NCBI RefSeq assembly: GCF_000153345.1
Contig: NZ_CH724125.1
Coordinates: forward strand, 1,342,607-1,406,606
Direction: 5' to 3'
Origin: Neptuniibacter caesariensis
GTDB lineage: Bacteria; Pseudomonadota; Gammaproteobacteria; Pseudomonadales; Balneatricaceae
DNA: 64,000 nt
Part shown: positions 8,745 to 18,561 of the stretch, piece after piece
Numbering within the stretch: position 1 is the stretch's first letter
How the letters are laid out: the number at the start of each line of letters is the position of its first letter
Position numbers and translations under genes: made by a program
Notes under the pieces: generated by a model
The model's input: only the letters and a program-made list of their open reading frames with translations
The model's database searches: none
What the model was told of the DNA's origin: nothing

Positions 8745-11700
8745 ATGGTCCTTTCTGATATCAGCATTAAACGTCCGGTCCTGGCTACCGTGATGAGCAT
8801 ACTGGTGTTACTGGTAGGCCTTCTCGCCTATGAGCGCCTGACTGTTCGTGAATACCCTAAAATCGATCTGCCTGTCGTTACTGTAGAAACCACCTACCCC
8901 GGTGCCAGCGCCTCGATTATTGAAACTCAGGTCACCCAGATTATTGAAGATTCTCTGTCGGGCATCGAAGGGATCGATTTCATGAATTCGATCAGCCGCA
9001 CCGAGAACTCACAGATCACTATTACTTTTAAGATCGATCGGGATCCGGATTCCGCTGCTGCGGACGTCCGTGACCGGGTTAGCCGAATCACCGGAGACCT
9101 TCCTGAAGATGTCGATCCTCCTGTCGTAGCAAAAACCGAAGCGGATGCTCAGCCTATTATCTGGCTGGCTTTCAACTCTGATCGCCATAATATTATGGAA
9201 GTCTCGGATATTGCGGATCAACAGGTCAAAGACCAGCTGCAAACCGTTTCCGGTGTCGCTAACGTGATGATCTTTGGTGAGCGCAAATACTCTATGCGCA
9301 TCTGGCTGGATCCTGCACGTATGGCCGCTTACAAAGTGATCCCTAAAGATATTGAGGAGACACTGCGTGGACAAAACGTTGAGATACCAGCGGGTCGTAT
9401 CGAGAGTAAAGAACGTGAGTTCACCCTGCTGACCAAAACGGATGTCAACGATATTGAAGCCTTTAAGCAGCTGATTATTCGTAATGATGAAGGTTACCCT
9501 GTCCGAATTCAGGATGTTGCAAGGGTCGAGATAGCGCCGGAAAACGTTCGCCGTATTACCCGTTATAAAGGTGAAAGCGCTGTTGCTTTGGGTGTTGTAA
9601 AACAATCGACCGCAAATCCACTGGACGTATCCAATGGTATCCGCGAGAAGCTCGCTAAGCTTGCGCCAACCCTACCAGAAGGCATGAATGTTGAAGTCGC
9701 GTATGACTCCTCCATTTTTATCGACGAGTCAATTAAGTCCGTTTATCAGACCCTGATTCAAGCCGGTGTACTGGTAGTACTGGTACTGTTTTTCTTCCTG
9801 CGTAACATCCGTGCAACACTGATACCTGTCGTGACGATTCCCCTGTCACTGATTGGTGCCTTTGCCATGATGTACTGGATGGATTTCAGTATTAACACTC
9901 TGACCTTACTGGCATTGGTTCTGGCGATCGGCCTGGTGGTTGATGACGCCATCGTAATGCTGGAAAACATCTATCGTCATGTTGAAGCGGGCTTAAGCCC
10001 GATACAGGCAGCATTTAAAGGCGCCAAAGAGATCGGCTTTGCAGTACTGGCTACCACCGTGGTTCTTGTGGCAGTTTTTGCTCCGGTTGCCTTCTCTGAA
10101 GGACGGACCGGCAAACTGTTTACCGAATTCGCTCTGACGCTTGCGGGTGCTGTGGTTGTTTCAACCTTCATCGCTTTGACCCTATCGCCCATGATGTCTT
10201 CGCGACTACTGAAACATGAAACACGTCACAGTGCGATTTTTAATCTGATCGAAGGCTTCCTACAGGGGCTGACAGACGGCTATAAAAACCTTCTGAATAA
10301 ACTACTCCGTTCGCGTTTGTTGGCTGTTGTCATCATGCTGGCAAGTTTCGGCGGTGCTGCGTTTTACTACATGCAACTACCTCAGGAATTAGCACCTTAC
10401 GAAGATCGAGGTACTATTCTGAACTTTGCCCTGGCACCTGATGGCTCTTCGGTCGACTATATCGACCGCTATACACGTCAGATCGAGGGCACTATCAGTC
10501 AAACCCCTGAAACAGACCGTTTCTTTGCAGTGGTAGGCTTCCCGTCCGAAACCAATGCGATGGTTTTCCAGGGTCTTGACCGCTGGGAAGAACGAGATCG
10601 TAAACAACAAGCTATTGCTCAGGAGCAAACACCCAAACTTTATGGTGGCATCCCAGGGATCATGAGCTTCTCGCTGAACCTGCCATCTTTGGGTCAAAGC
10701 TTTATCTCACGTCCGGTTGAATTCATTGTTAAGACCAATGGCACTTATGATGATCTGAAAAAAGTAACTGATCAGTTGATGGCAAAGATCTATGCAAATA
10801 AAGGCTTTGCTCAACCAGACTCAGACCTGAAACTGAACAAGCCCGAACTGCAGATTGATGTTAAGCGTGACAAACTCTCCGATATGGCTGTCAACGTATC
10901 GGATCTGGGACGTACGCTCGAAACTTATATGGCAGGCCGTGAAGTGACCCGCTTCAAACGCGAGGGTGAGCAGTACGAGGTTATCATCAAGGTTGCCGAC
11001 GAACAGCGTCGTGACCCAAGTGATCTAACCGAACTTTACATGCGCAACCAACACGGCGATATGGTGCAGCTATCTAACTTGGTAGAAGTCAGAGAAACCG
11101 TAGCGCCACGCGAACTTAACCACTTTGATAAAGTGAAAGCAGTTAAGATCCAGGCACAGTTAGCACCCGGTTACAGTCTGGGTGAAGCTCTGACCTTCCT
11201 GGAGCAAAACCTTGCAGAGATTGCACCGCAGGCTACCTACGATTACACAGGGCCTTCACGGGAGTTCAAAACCTCAAGTAGCAGTATGCAGATCACTTTT
11301 GCCTTGGCATTGATTGTGGTATTCCTGGTACTTGCTGCCCAGTTTGAGAGCTTTAAAAATCCTTTGATTATCATGCTTTCTGTACCACCAGCCATATTCG
11401 GGGCATTATTTGCGCTACATTACAGTGGGGGCTCACTGAGCGTATACAGCCAGATTGGTCTAATCACACTGGTGGGCTTGGTAACTAAACATGGTATTCT
11501 AATTGTTGAGTTTGCAAATCAACTGCAGGATCAGGGCAGGGACCTTCGAAGTTCGATTATTGAAGCCGCTTCTCTACGTTTACGCCCTATTCTGATGACA
11601 ACCGGTGCAACTGTACTGGGCGCGGTTCCTCTAGCCATTGCTTTTGGAGCTGGCGCTGAATCCCGCCAGCAGATTGGTTGGGTGATTGTGGGTGGAATGA

Positions 11701-11795
11701 CCTTCGGTACACTTTTGACACTTTTTGTCATACCCACCGTATACAGTTATCTAGGTAAGCGAACTTTTAAGGAAGTTCAACCGGAACAGGTTTAA
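8745..11795 (+). CDS. RND multidrug efflux permease, HAE1 type (pump 1)
   Basis: This proton-driven inner-membrane exporter has 1016 residues and 12 membrane helices, with two large periplasmic loops. The proton-relay Asp pair is in helix 4 (LAIGLVVDDAIVMLENI, near 405) and the helix-10 Lys is in GLVTKHGILIVEFA (near 930). N-terminal ISIKRPVLATVMSI is typical of AcrB/MexF relatives. It lies between its adaptor (2-base gap) and a TolC-type channel (13-base gap), so this operon encodes a complete tripartite pump. Confidence 0.96.
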   Translation: MVLSDISIKRPVLATVMSILVLLVGLLAYERLTVREYPKIDLPVVTVETTYPGASASIIETQVTQIIEDSLSGIEGIDFMNSISRTENSQITITFKIDRDPDSAAADVRDRVSRITGDLPEDVDPPVVAKTEADAQPIIWLAFNSDRHNIMEVSDIADQQVKDQLQTVSGVANVMIFGERKYSMRIWLDPARMAAYKVIPKDIEETLRGQNVEIPAGRIESKEREFTLLTKTDVNDIEAFKQLIIRNDEGYPVRIQDVARVEIAPENVRRITRYKGESAVALGVVKQSTANPLDVSNGIREKLAKLAPTLPEGMNVEVAYDSSIFIDESIKSVYQTLIQAGVLVVLVLFFFLRNIRATLIPVVTIPLSLIGAFAMMYWMDFSINTLTLLALVLAIGLVVDDAIVMLENIYRHVEAGLSPIQAAFKGAKEIGFAVLATTVVLVAVFAPVAFSEGRTGKLFTEFALTLAGAVVVSTFIALTLSPMMSSRLLKHETRHSAIFNLIEGFLQGLTDGYKNLLNKLLRSRLLAVVIMLASFGGAAFYYMQLPQELAPYEDRGTILNFALAPDGSSVDYIDRYTRQIEGTISQTPETDRFFAVVGFPSETNAMVFQGLDRWEERDRKQQAIAQEQTPKLYGGIPGIMSFSLNLPSLGQSFISRPVEFIVKTNGTYDDLKKVTDQLMAKIYANKGFAQPDSDLKLNKPELQIDVKRDKLSDMAVNVSDLGRTLETYMAGREVTRFKREGEQYEVIIKVADEQRRDPSDLTELYMRNQHGDMVQLSNLVEVRETVAPRELNHFDKVKAVKIQAQLAPGYSLGEALTFLEQNLAEIAPQATYDYTGPSREFKTSSSSMQITFALALIVVFLVLAAQFESFKNPLIIMLSVPPAIFGALFALHYSGGSLSVYSQIGLITLVGLVTKHGILIVEFANQLQDQGRDLRSSIIEAASLRLRPILMTTGATVLGAVPLAIAFGAGAESRQQIGWVIVGGMTFGTLLTLFVIPTVYSYLGKRTFKEVQPEQV

Positions 11796-11808
11796 GGAAG
11801 CTTTATTT

Positions 11809-13092
11809 ATGAACGTAAAACAGCTATTTCAGGTATCTTGCCTATCCTTGGCGATCAGCTCTACTGCTTCTGCTGGTAGCTTGTCTGAGATCTACCAACA
11901 GGCGCTAGCAAATGACCCTCAGCTAAAGGCCGCTGAAGCCTCGTATAATGCTGGCAAAGAGGTTGAAATACAGAACCGTGCTGCGCTATTGCCAAACATT
12001 GGCCTGACCGCAAATACAACTTCCTTTGACACCGACAGTGCCAATTACAACAACCACGGATACACTGTATCCCTGAGTCAGCCTGTTTTTAATGCAGCCT
12101 CCTGGTTTACCTTCAAGCAAGGTAAGGTACTGTCTGAACAAGCGGCGCTACAGTTTGATCTACAACAACAGAATCTGATTCAGCGTACCGTTGAAGCTTA
12201 CCTTGGCGTTCTTCGCGCTAAAAGTGAACTACAGACTTCCGAAGCCCAGGAGCGCGCGATTAAACGCCGTCTTGATCAGGTTAACGCCCAGTTTGAAGTT
12301 GGCCTGATTGCAAATACTGATGTGCAGGAAGCCCAGGCATCTTTCGATAATGCCCGTGTTGCTCGGATTACTGCAGAAGGTGAGCTGGATAATAGTTACG
12401 AAGCGCTTGAGCGCTTAACAGGTCAAACCGTAGCCAAAACAGCAGAGCTGGCTGACGATTACCCAGTAGAAGAACCTGTACCAACTCAAGCGCAACCATG
12501 GCTGGAAAAGGCATGGAAAGGCAATCTGGCCCTGAAACTAGCGGACATTGGATCGGAAGCTTCCCGACGCGCAGCACAAGCGGCACGTGCAGGTCACTAC
12601 CCGACACTGAGCCTGACTGCGAATTACGATTACGACAACGGTACTGCAACTACAGACTATGGATCGGATACTTCATCCATTGGCCTGTCCCTTTCAGTGC
12701 CTATCTTTAGTGGCGGTGCAACAAGCTCAAAATCCCGAGAACTTGAACAACGTCTGACAGAAAGCCAGTTCAATCGTGAAGACACGCTTCGTGAAGTCAC
12801 CCAGACCACCCGTAGCCTGCTGCGTAATCTGCGAACCGGCGCGCTCAGCGTCAATGCACTTAAGCAAAGCATAAAATCCAGCGAAACAGCCCTGCAGGCG
12901 ACCGAAGAGGGTTACAAAGTTGGAACGCGTAATGTTGTTGATGTCCTGCAAGCGGAGCAACAGCTCTATGCAGCACAGCGCGATTACGCGAATGCCCGTT
13001 TTAACTATGTACAGAATCTGATTACCTTTAAACAGCAGCTCGGCACACTCAATCCCGAAGATATAAACGAGCTGGATAGCTGGTTGAAATAG
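11809..13092 (+). CDS. tolC: TolC-family outer membrane channel
   Basis: This is an outer-membrane/periplasmic trimeric channel subunit of 427 residues with a signal peptide of about 22 residues (STASAG). It has the two tandem outer-membrane-efflux repeats of TolC: the first opens with LSEIYQQALANDPQLKAAEASYNAG, and the second has LKQSIKSSETALQATEEGYKVGTRNVVDVLQAEQQLY near 370. It has a TolC-like, not OprM-like, architecture and no lipobox Cys. It is the third gene of the pump 1 operon, 13 bases after the permease, and is followed by a strong terminator. It may also serve pump 2, which has no channel gene of its own. The symbol is by similarity. Confidence 0.92.
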   Translation: MNVKQLFQVSCLSLAISSTASAGSLSEIYQQALANDPQLKAAEASYNAGKEVEIQNRAALLPNIGLTANTTSFDTDSANYNNHGYTVSLSQPVFNAASWFTFKQGKVLSEQAALQFDLQQQNLIQRTVEAYLGVLRAKSELQTSEAQERAIKRRLDQVNAQFEVGLIANTDVQEAQASFDNARVARITAEGELDNSYEALERLTGQTVAKTAELADDYPVEEPVPTQAQPWLEKAWKGNLALKLADIGSEASRRAAQAARAGHYPTLSLTANYDYDNGTATTDYGSDTSSIGLSLSVPIFSGGATSSKSRELEQRLTESQFNREDTLREVTQTTRSLLRNLRTGALSVNALKQSIKSSETALQATEEGYKVGTRNVVDVLQAEQQLYAAQRDYANARFNYVQNLITFKQQLGTLNPEDINELDSWLK

Positions 13093-13099
13093 CAAGAAC

Positions 13100-13128
13100 A
13101 GCGGGTGTAGATCACCCGCTTTTTCTTT
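13100..13128 (+). terminator. Intrinsic terminator of the pump 1 operon
   Basis: AGCGGGTG (13100-13107) pairs with CACCCGCT (13113-13120) around a 5-base loop, followed by TTTTCTTT. It sits 8 bases after the tolC stop codon and separates the two pump operons. Confidence 0.92.
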
Positions 13129-13229
13129 GTATATCGGGGTTATCCTATATTCCCCCTAGCCAGCATTAGTAGCTACACTTCAACTTTATTCTTTTTCTGG
13201 TCTGAACAGGCAAGTTCGAGGAGTTTGTT

Positions 13230-14318
13230 TTGAAAAAGTTATTTATCGTCTCACTTTTAAGTGCTTTAGCCATCAATCCGGCTGTCACATTTGCTGAAGA
13301 CAAACCTCTCCCTGCTGTTTTGGTCCACAAGGTAGAAACGTCAGACCTCACGCCTACCTTTAAATTGGTCGGCCGCATCCAACCGACTGAACGGGTTAAC
13401 CTTCTGGCACGTGTTTCTGGTTTTCTGGAAGAGCGCCTGTTTACCGAAGGGCGGGATATTGAAGCGGATCAACCACTATTCCGTATTGAAAAAGACAATT
13501 ACGAAATTGCCTTAAAGCAAGCAGAAGCAGACCTTGCTTCAGCCCGTGCAGGCCTAAAAAACGCGCAGGCTAACCTTAATCGGGTCAGTCAGCTACGTAA
13601 GCGTCAGGCCGCTTCGCAATCTCAACTGGATCAGGCGGCGGCTGATCGGGATCAATCTCGCGCCCAGGTTCTGAAAGCTGAAGCAGGCTTACGTAAGGCT
13701 AAACTTGACCTTAGCTACACAGAAATTCGTTCTCCCTTTAGTGGGCGCATAGGTAAAGCTAACTTTTCTGTCGGTGACCTGATCAGCCCTGAGAGCGGAA
13801 CCCTCGCCACCGTTGTAAAAATCGATAAAGTGTATGTAGAGATGGCGGTCAGTGAAAAACTGATGCTGGATGCCCGCCGTAAAGGTATCGATCTGGATAA
13901 CCCTCCGGTCGCGCCTAGACTCATTCTTTCCGACGGTAGCGTGTATGATCAGGCAGGCAGTTTTGATTTTATCTCTCCAGAGGTAGACACCAATACCGAT
14001 ACCATTACGCTGCGGGCCAATTTCCCCAACCCTAAATATCTGCTTCTGCCTGGCGAATTTGTCCATGTTGAGATCAAACGGAAACAGCCAGAAACCGGCA
14101 TTCAGATTCCACAATCAGCTGTTCAGCGTGACCGTGAAGGTTACTTCGTACTGGAAGTCGATACAGACAATAAAATCAGTATATCCCGGGTAGAGATGGG
14201 GCCACAGGTTGAAGGGCAATGGCAGGTCATAAACGGATTGGAACCAGGTGACCTAATCATTACCGAAGGGTTGCAAAAGGTTAAACCTGGCATTCAGGTT
14301 AATGCGGTAGAGGAGTAA
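13230..14318 (+). CDS. RND efflux periplasmic adaptor subunit (pump 2)
   Basis: This is a membrane-fusion protein of 362 residues starting at TTG 13230, supported by GAGGAG six bases upstream and a signal peptide (KKLFIVSLLSALAINPAVTFA). It has lipoyl halves (RVNLLARVSGFLEERLFTEG and IRSPFSGRIGKANFSVGDLI), a helical hairpin (about 90-150) and a beta-barrel, as in AcrA/MexE-type adaptors. The permease gene starts 3 bases downstream. It is only distantly similar to the pump 1 adaptor, so this is not a recent tandem duplication. The substrate is unknown. Confidence 0.93.
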   Translation: MKKLFIVSLLSALAINPAVTFAEDKPLPAVLVHKVETSDLTPTFKLVGRIQPTERVNLLARVSGFLEERLFTEGRDIEADQPLFRIEKDNYEIALKQAEADLASARAGLKNAQANLNRVSQLRKRQAASQSQLDQAAADRDQSRAQVLKAEAGLRKAKLDLSYTEIRSPFSGRIGKANFSVGDLISPESGTLATVVKIDKVYVEMAVSEKLMLDARRKGIDLDNPPVAPRLILSDGSVYDQAGSFDFISPEVDTNTDTITLRANFPNPKYLLLPGEFVHVEIKRKQPETGIQIPQSAVQRDREGYFVLEVDTDNKISISRVEMGPQVEGQWQVINGLEPGDLIITEGLQKVKPGIQVNAVEE

Positions 14319-14321
14319 ACC

Positions 14322-17300
14322 ATGTTCTCTATCTTTTTTATTAACCGGCCCAAATTTGCGTTGGTTATTTCGATCGTATTAATGATTGCTGGCGGGTTGG
14401 CTATTTTAAGCCTGCCTGTCGCTCAGTTTCCTGATATCACACCGCCTAAGGTACAGGTACAGGCAAAATACCCTGGCGCAAATGCTGAAGTCGTTGAACA
14501 AGCCGTAGCCACACCGATTGAAGCTCAGGTGAACGGCGTTGATAACATGCTGTATATGTCATCAAAGTCTAACAATGATGGCAGCTATAGCCTGGATATT
14601 ACCTTTGCGGTGGGAACCGACCCTGACCAGGCCGCTATCAATGTACAAAACAGAGTCGCTCTGGCTGAATCTTCCTTACCCCAGGAGGTTGTTCGACAAG
14701 GGGTTACCACCCGTAAACAAGCGACCAATATGCTGTTGGTCATCAACCTGTTTTCTCCTGAAGGCACCTATGACGAGTTATTCCTGAGTAACTACGCCAC
14801 CCTTTACGTGCAAGATGCGCTAGCGCGTATTAACGGAGTAGGCTCAGCTTCTCAGTTTAGCCCCATGGATTACGGCATGCGGGTCTGGCTCGACCCTGAC
14901 CGTCTGAAAGCGCTGAATATGTCGCCTAGCGATATCAGCAATGCGATATCGCAGCAAAATATACAGGCCTCAGTCGGTATAATCGGCCAGCCACCCCTCA
15001 CTCAAAATCAACAATTCCAGTACAACCTTAGAGCAAAGGGTCGCTTAGAAAGCGTCGAGGAGTTTGAAAATATCATCCTCCGTACCGGCGAGAATGGTGC
15101 CTCCGTTCGCCTTCGCGATGTCGCTCGTGTAGAGCTGGGTTCGCAAAGTTACAGCGCTTCATCGATCATGAATGGCAATCAGGCAGCCACGATTGCTATT
15201 TATCAAAGTCCGGGAGCGAACGCACTCGATGTCGCCGATCAGGTTTACGCTGAGCTAGAAAGACTAAGCCAGCGTTTTCCCGATGACATGGACTATGCCA
15301 TTCTTTATGACACCACACTCTCAGTGAAAGCGTCTTTGCAAGAGGTGGTAGAAACACTGTTTATCACTTTTGCACTGGTTGTACTGGTCACCTTCCTGTT
15401 CCTGGCGGATTGGCGGGCCACACTCATTCCATCGGCAACGATTCCTGTTTCGCTAATCGCAACCTTCGCTGTCCTTTCCGTACTGGGTTTCAGTATCAAC
15501 ACGATTTCATTATTCGCTCTGATTCTGGCCATCGGTATTGTGGTCGATGACGCTATTGTGGTTGTGGAAAACGTTAAACGTCATATGCAGGAAGGTCTAT
15601 CGGCAAAAGAAGCAACAGCGGTATCAATGAAAGAGGTTATCGGCCCGGTTATAGCAACCACACTTGTACTGCTAGCCGTATTTGTTCCTGTCGCATTTAT
15701 GCCAGGGATCACCGGTAAACTGTACACGGAGTTTGCAGTAACAATCTCTGTTGCAGTCTGCTTCTCCTCTCTGAACGCCCTTACCTTGTCCCCGGCATTA
15801 TGTGGACTGCTTCTGAAACCTGCTCAGGAACCTAAAGGCTTGTTCCGTAAGTTTGACCAGTTGATCAGTTGGACCCGCCGAGGCTACGTCAATAAAGTCA
15901 GCTTTCTGAATAAACGCCTCTTATTAAGCATGGGCTTGCTCGCTGCCATGGGCGGTGGTGTTTATCACATGTTTAGTACGACGCCTACCGGCTTCCTACC
16001 CTATGAGGATAACGGTGCGTTCTTTATCAATATCCAACTGCCTGACGGTGCGTCACTAAACCGTACTGATGCTATCGTTGCGCAGATCGATGAGATCCTT
16101 GCAGAACAACCCGGAGTAGAAAACCGCATTGGTATTAAAGGCTTCAGTATTCTGGGTGGCGCGGCTCCCAACGCTGCACTGGCCATTCCTGTTCTGACGC
16201 ATTGGGATGAGCGTACGGCACCAGAGATGGCCTGGTACCGTATTTTAGGAGAGCTCAACCAAAAACTGGCAACGATACCTGGCGCCAACATCATGGCCTT
16301 CCCTACTCCGCCGATTCCTGGCCTGGGTAATGCAGCGGGTCTGGAAGCCAACATTCTGGATATCCGTAATGGTTCACCCCAAGAACTGGCTCAGGCGACA
16401 AACGCTTTAATCTTTGCGGCAAACCAGCTTCCGCAATTCAGCCGGGTTTATTCCACTTACTCTGCCAATGTACCCCAGCTTGAATTAGTCATCGATCGTG
16501 ACAAAGCGCTAGCACTGGGGGTCTCAATGAGCGATCTGTTCAGTACGCTTCAGGCGCAGTTAGGCACGCAATATGTCAATGACTTTAACCTCTACGGGCG
16601 CAACTATCGGGTGATGATCCAAGCCGATGCTCAGTTCCGCGATAATGTGGACGATCTTAATGACCTGGATGTTAAGAGTAATCAGGGCTATCTAATTCCA
16701 ATCAGCGCGCTGGTTGATGTAAAACCCGTACTTGGACCACAGTCTTTAACCCGCTTTAACCAAGCACGTTCCGCCTCTCTAACAGCAATGGTCGGCAGTG
16801 GCATTGCGACCGGAGAAGGTATCGCTCTGATGGAGAAACTCGCTAAAGAGACACTACCTGATGGTTACGTACTTGAATGGACCGGCACGACCCAGCAGGA
16901 ACAGGAATCAGGTGGCTATGTGATTATTATCATGTCGTTAGCCATTCTGTTTGCCTATCTATTCCTGGTTGCTCAATATGAGAGCTGGTCAATCCCAATG
17001 GCGGTGATGCTATCCATTACGGTAGCATTACTTGGCGCTATTCTGCCGCTTTGGCTTATTCCAGGTCTCACTAATAACCTTTACGCCCAGATCGGCATCG
17101 TTATGTTGATTGGCTTAGCCAGTAAATCAGCCATTCTGATTGTCGAATTTGCTAAACAGTTAAGGGAGCAAGGCAAGGGGATTATTGAAGCAGCAAACGA
17201 AGCAGCAAACCTTCGCTACCGAGCCGTTTTAATGACCGCCTTCTCATTTATTCTGGGGGTACTTCCGCTAGTCACGGCTTCAGGCGCAGGTGCAGCTAGC

Positions 17301-17435
17301 CGTATCTCAATAGGCTTTGTGGTACTTGGCGGTATGCTTCTGGCTACGATAGTGGGTATTTTCTTTATCCCCTCTCTCTTTGTAGCCATGCAATCGCTTA
17401 GAGAAAAACTAAAAGGCACAAGCCCATCAGAATAA
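14322..17435 (+). CDS. RND multidrug efflux permease, HAE1 type (pump 2)
   Basis: This inner-membrane proton/drug antiporter has 1037 residues, with 12 predicted helices and two periplasmic loops. The helix-4 Asp pair is in LAIGIVVDDAIVVVENV (near 405), and the helix-10 motif is GLASKSAILIVEFAKQL (near 930). FFINRPKFALVISIVLMIAGG at the N-terminus places it in the AcrB/MexB-like group. Its adaptor lies 3 bases upstream. No outer-membrane channel gene follows, so it probably borrows the TolC encoded just upstream or another channel. Confidence 0.96.
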   Translation: MFSIFFINRPKFALVISIVLMIAGGLAILSLPVAQFPDITPPKVQVQAKYPGANAEVVEQAVATPIEAQVNGVDNMLYMSSKSNNDGSYSLDITFAVGTDPDQAAINVQNRVALAESSLPQEVVRQGVTTRKQATNMLLVINLFSPEGTYDELFLSNYATLYVQDALARINGVGSASQFSPMDYGMRVWLDPDRLKALNMSPSDISNAISQQNIQASVGIIGQPPLTQNQQFQYNLRAKGRLESVEEFENIILRTGENGASVRLRDVARVELGSQSYSASSIMNGNQAATIAIYQSPGANALDVADQVYAELERLSQRFPDDMDYAILYDTTLSVKASLQEVVETLFITFALVVLVTFLFLADWRATLIPSATIPVSLIATFAVLSVLGFSINTISLFALILAIGIVVDDAIVVVENVKRHMQEGLSAKEATAVSMKEVIGPVIATTLVLLAVFVPVAFMPGITGKLYTEFAVTISVAVCFSSLNALTLSPALCGLLLKPAQEPKGLFRKFDQLISWTRRGYVNKVSFLNKRLLLSMGLLAAMGGGVYHMFSTTPTGFLPYEDNGAFFINIQLPDGASLNRTDAIVAQIDEILAEQPGVENRIGIKGFSILGGAAPNAALAIPVLTHWDERTAPEMAWYRILGELNQKLATIPGANIMAFPTPPIPGLGNAAGLEANILDIRNGSPQELAQATNALIFAANQLPQFSRVYSTYSANVPQLELVIDRDKALALGVSMSDLFSTLQAQLGTQYVNDFNLYGRNYRVMIQADAQFRDNVDDLNDLDVKSNQGYLIPISALVDVKPVLGPQSLTRFNQARSASLTAMVGSGIATGEGIALMEKLAKETLPDGYVLEWTGTTQQEQESGGYVIIIMSLAILFAYLFLVAQYESWSIPMAVMLSITVALLGAILPLWLIPGLTNNLYAQIGIVMLIGLASKSAILIVEFAKQLREQGKGIIEAANEAANLRYRAVLMTAFSFILGVLPLVTASGAGAASRISIGFVVLGGMLLATIVGIFFIPSLFVAMQSLREKLKGTSPSE

Positions 17436-17449
17436 GGCAGGTACATAAT

Positions 17450-17692
17450 ATGAAAACTAAGATCTTTCTTATCTGCGGCGCCCTGATAGTGACGGGTTGT
17501 CAAAGCCAACCTGAAGTCCCTTCAGGTGCGCTGGTTTGCGAGGAACCCAGACCGCAATTTTGCACCATGGATTACCGGCCCGCCTGCGGTTACACCCGTG
17601 ACAAAGAAGCCGTAAAAACGTTCTCTAACGCTTGCGGGGCCTGTGCTGATAAACAAGTTGATTGGGTCATCGAGGGGGCTTGTCCCGAATAA
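17450..17692 (+). CDS. Small Kazal-like Cys-rich lipoprotein
   Basis: The 80-residue product has a lipoprotein signal peptide ending in the lipobox VTGC at residue 17, so it is anchored in the envelope. The mature part has seven further cysteines with the spacing seen in short Kazal-like domains (CEEPRPQFC, RPACGYT, SNACGACADK, GACPE). Bacterial Kazal-like lipoproteins are of mostly unknown function; protease inhibition is possible. It starts 14 bases after the pump 2 permease with GGCAGG upstream, so it is probably co-transcribed as the last gene of the operon. It is convergent with the Ada-like gene. Confidence 0.75.
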   Translation: MKTKIFLICGALIVTGCQSQPEVPSGALVCEEPRPQFCTMDYRPACGYTRDKEAVKTFSNACGACADKQVDWVIEGACPE

Positions 17693-17703
17693 AAAACTCT
17701 GTT

Positions 17704-18561
17704 TTACCGACGCCCGGTCGAGTACCGGGCAGCTTCCCAGCCAAGCATTGCAGCTTTCCTATCACTGCCCCATCGGTATTGACCTATTTCACCTGTCTCT
17801 CTAACAACACGATGACAAGGAATTAAATAAGCTATTTTATTTTTCCCTACCGCACTGCCCACAGCACGGGCAGCCTTCGGGGATTCACACAATCTAGCCA
17901 ACTGCGAATAAGAGACCAGGTCAGCTTCACGAACCTTTAACAACGCTTCCCAGACTTTGATCTGAAAATTGGTACCTTTAAGAAGCAGATGCAAAGGAAG
18001 CGGTTTATCTGCAGGCGTAAAGATCTTTTCAGCCAAGCCAGATGCTTCAAGATCCTTCCGGCAAAATACTGCATTGGGCCATTCCTGCCGTAAACCACAG
18101 AATAACGAGTCAAAGACATCACCAAACATCAGATAACAAACACCCCGATCGGTCCAGGCGATAAGAACCTGACCAAAGGGTGAGAAAGCCAATCCATAAC
18201 TGATATACAACCCTTCACCCTGGCGTTTGATCTCCCCAGGGCTCATTGCCTCACATGTCACCAGCAAATCATGCATTCGTCCCACACCTGAGACACCGGC
18301 TTCTTCAGCCGCATCCAGAACACTAGAAGTAGTGAGCAGAGCCTGCTTAGCTCTCTCCTTACCCAGAAACTGAATAAAGCGCTTGGGGGATATGCCAACC
18401 CATTGAGCAAAAAGGCGCTGAAAATGATAGACACTTAGCCCAACACTTTCCGCAATCTGCTCCAGCGATAACCCCTCAGTCTGGTTTTCAGATATAAACC
18501 GAATTGCAGCAGCGATCTGCTGATAATGTCTACTCTGGGTGTACAAACCATTATCAGACAT
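17704..18561 (-). CDS. Ada-like AraC HTH / methylated-DNA-protein cysteine methyltransferase fusion
   Basis: The product has 285 residues: an AraC-type double helix-turn-helix (about 15-115; GLSLEQIAESVGLSVYHFQRLF), then an O6-alkylguanine-DNA methyltransferase with the acceptor motif IPCHRVV near 255. It matches E. coli Ada but lacks the N-terminal zinc domain whose Cys38 senses methyl phosphotriesters. It can repair O6-methylguanine and perhaps regulate, but by another sensing route. It overlaps the upstream EamA gene by 8 bases, so the two are co-transcribed. An AlkA-type glycosylase is encoded divergently about 1.1 kb away, which fits an alkylation-repair cluster. Confidence 0.9.
   Translation of the reverse strand: MSDNGLYTQSRHYQQIAAAIRFISENQTEGLSLEQIAESVGLSVYHFQRLFAQWVGISPKRFIQFLGKERAKQALLTTSSVLDAAEEAGVSGVGRMHDLLVTCEAMSPGEIKRQGEGLYISYGLAFSPFGQVLIAWTDRGVCYLMFGDVFDSLFCGLRQEWPNAVFCRKDLEASGLAEKIFTPADKPLPLHLLLKGTNFQIKVWEALLKVREADLVSYSQLARLCESPKAARAVGSAVGKNKIAYLIPCHRVVRETGEIGQYRWGSDRKAAMLGWEAARYSTGRR

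Noticed and set aside
17711-17731. Hairpin GCCCGGT/ACCGGGC as a terminator between the lipoprotein and Ada-like genes
   Set aside because: It lies inside the last codons of the Ada-like gene and has no T-run on the forward strand.
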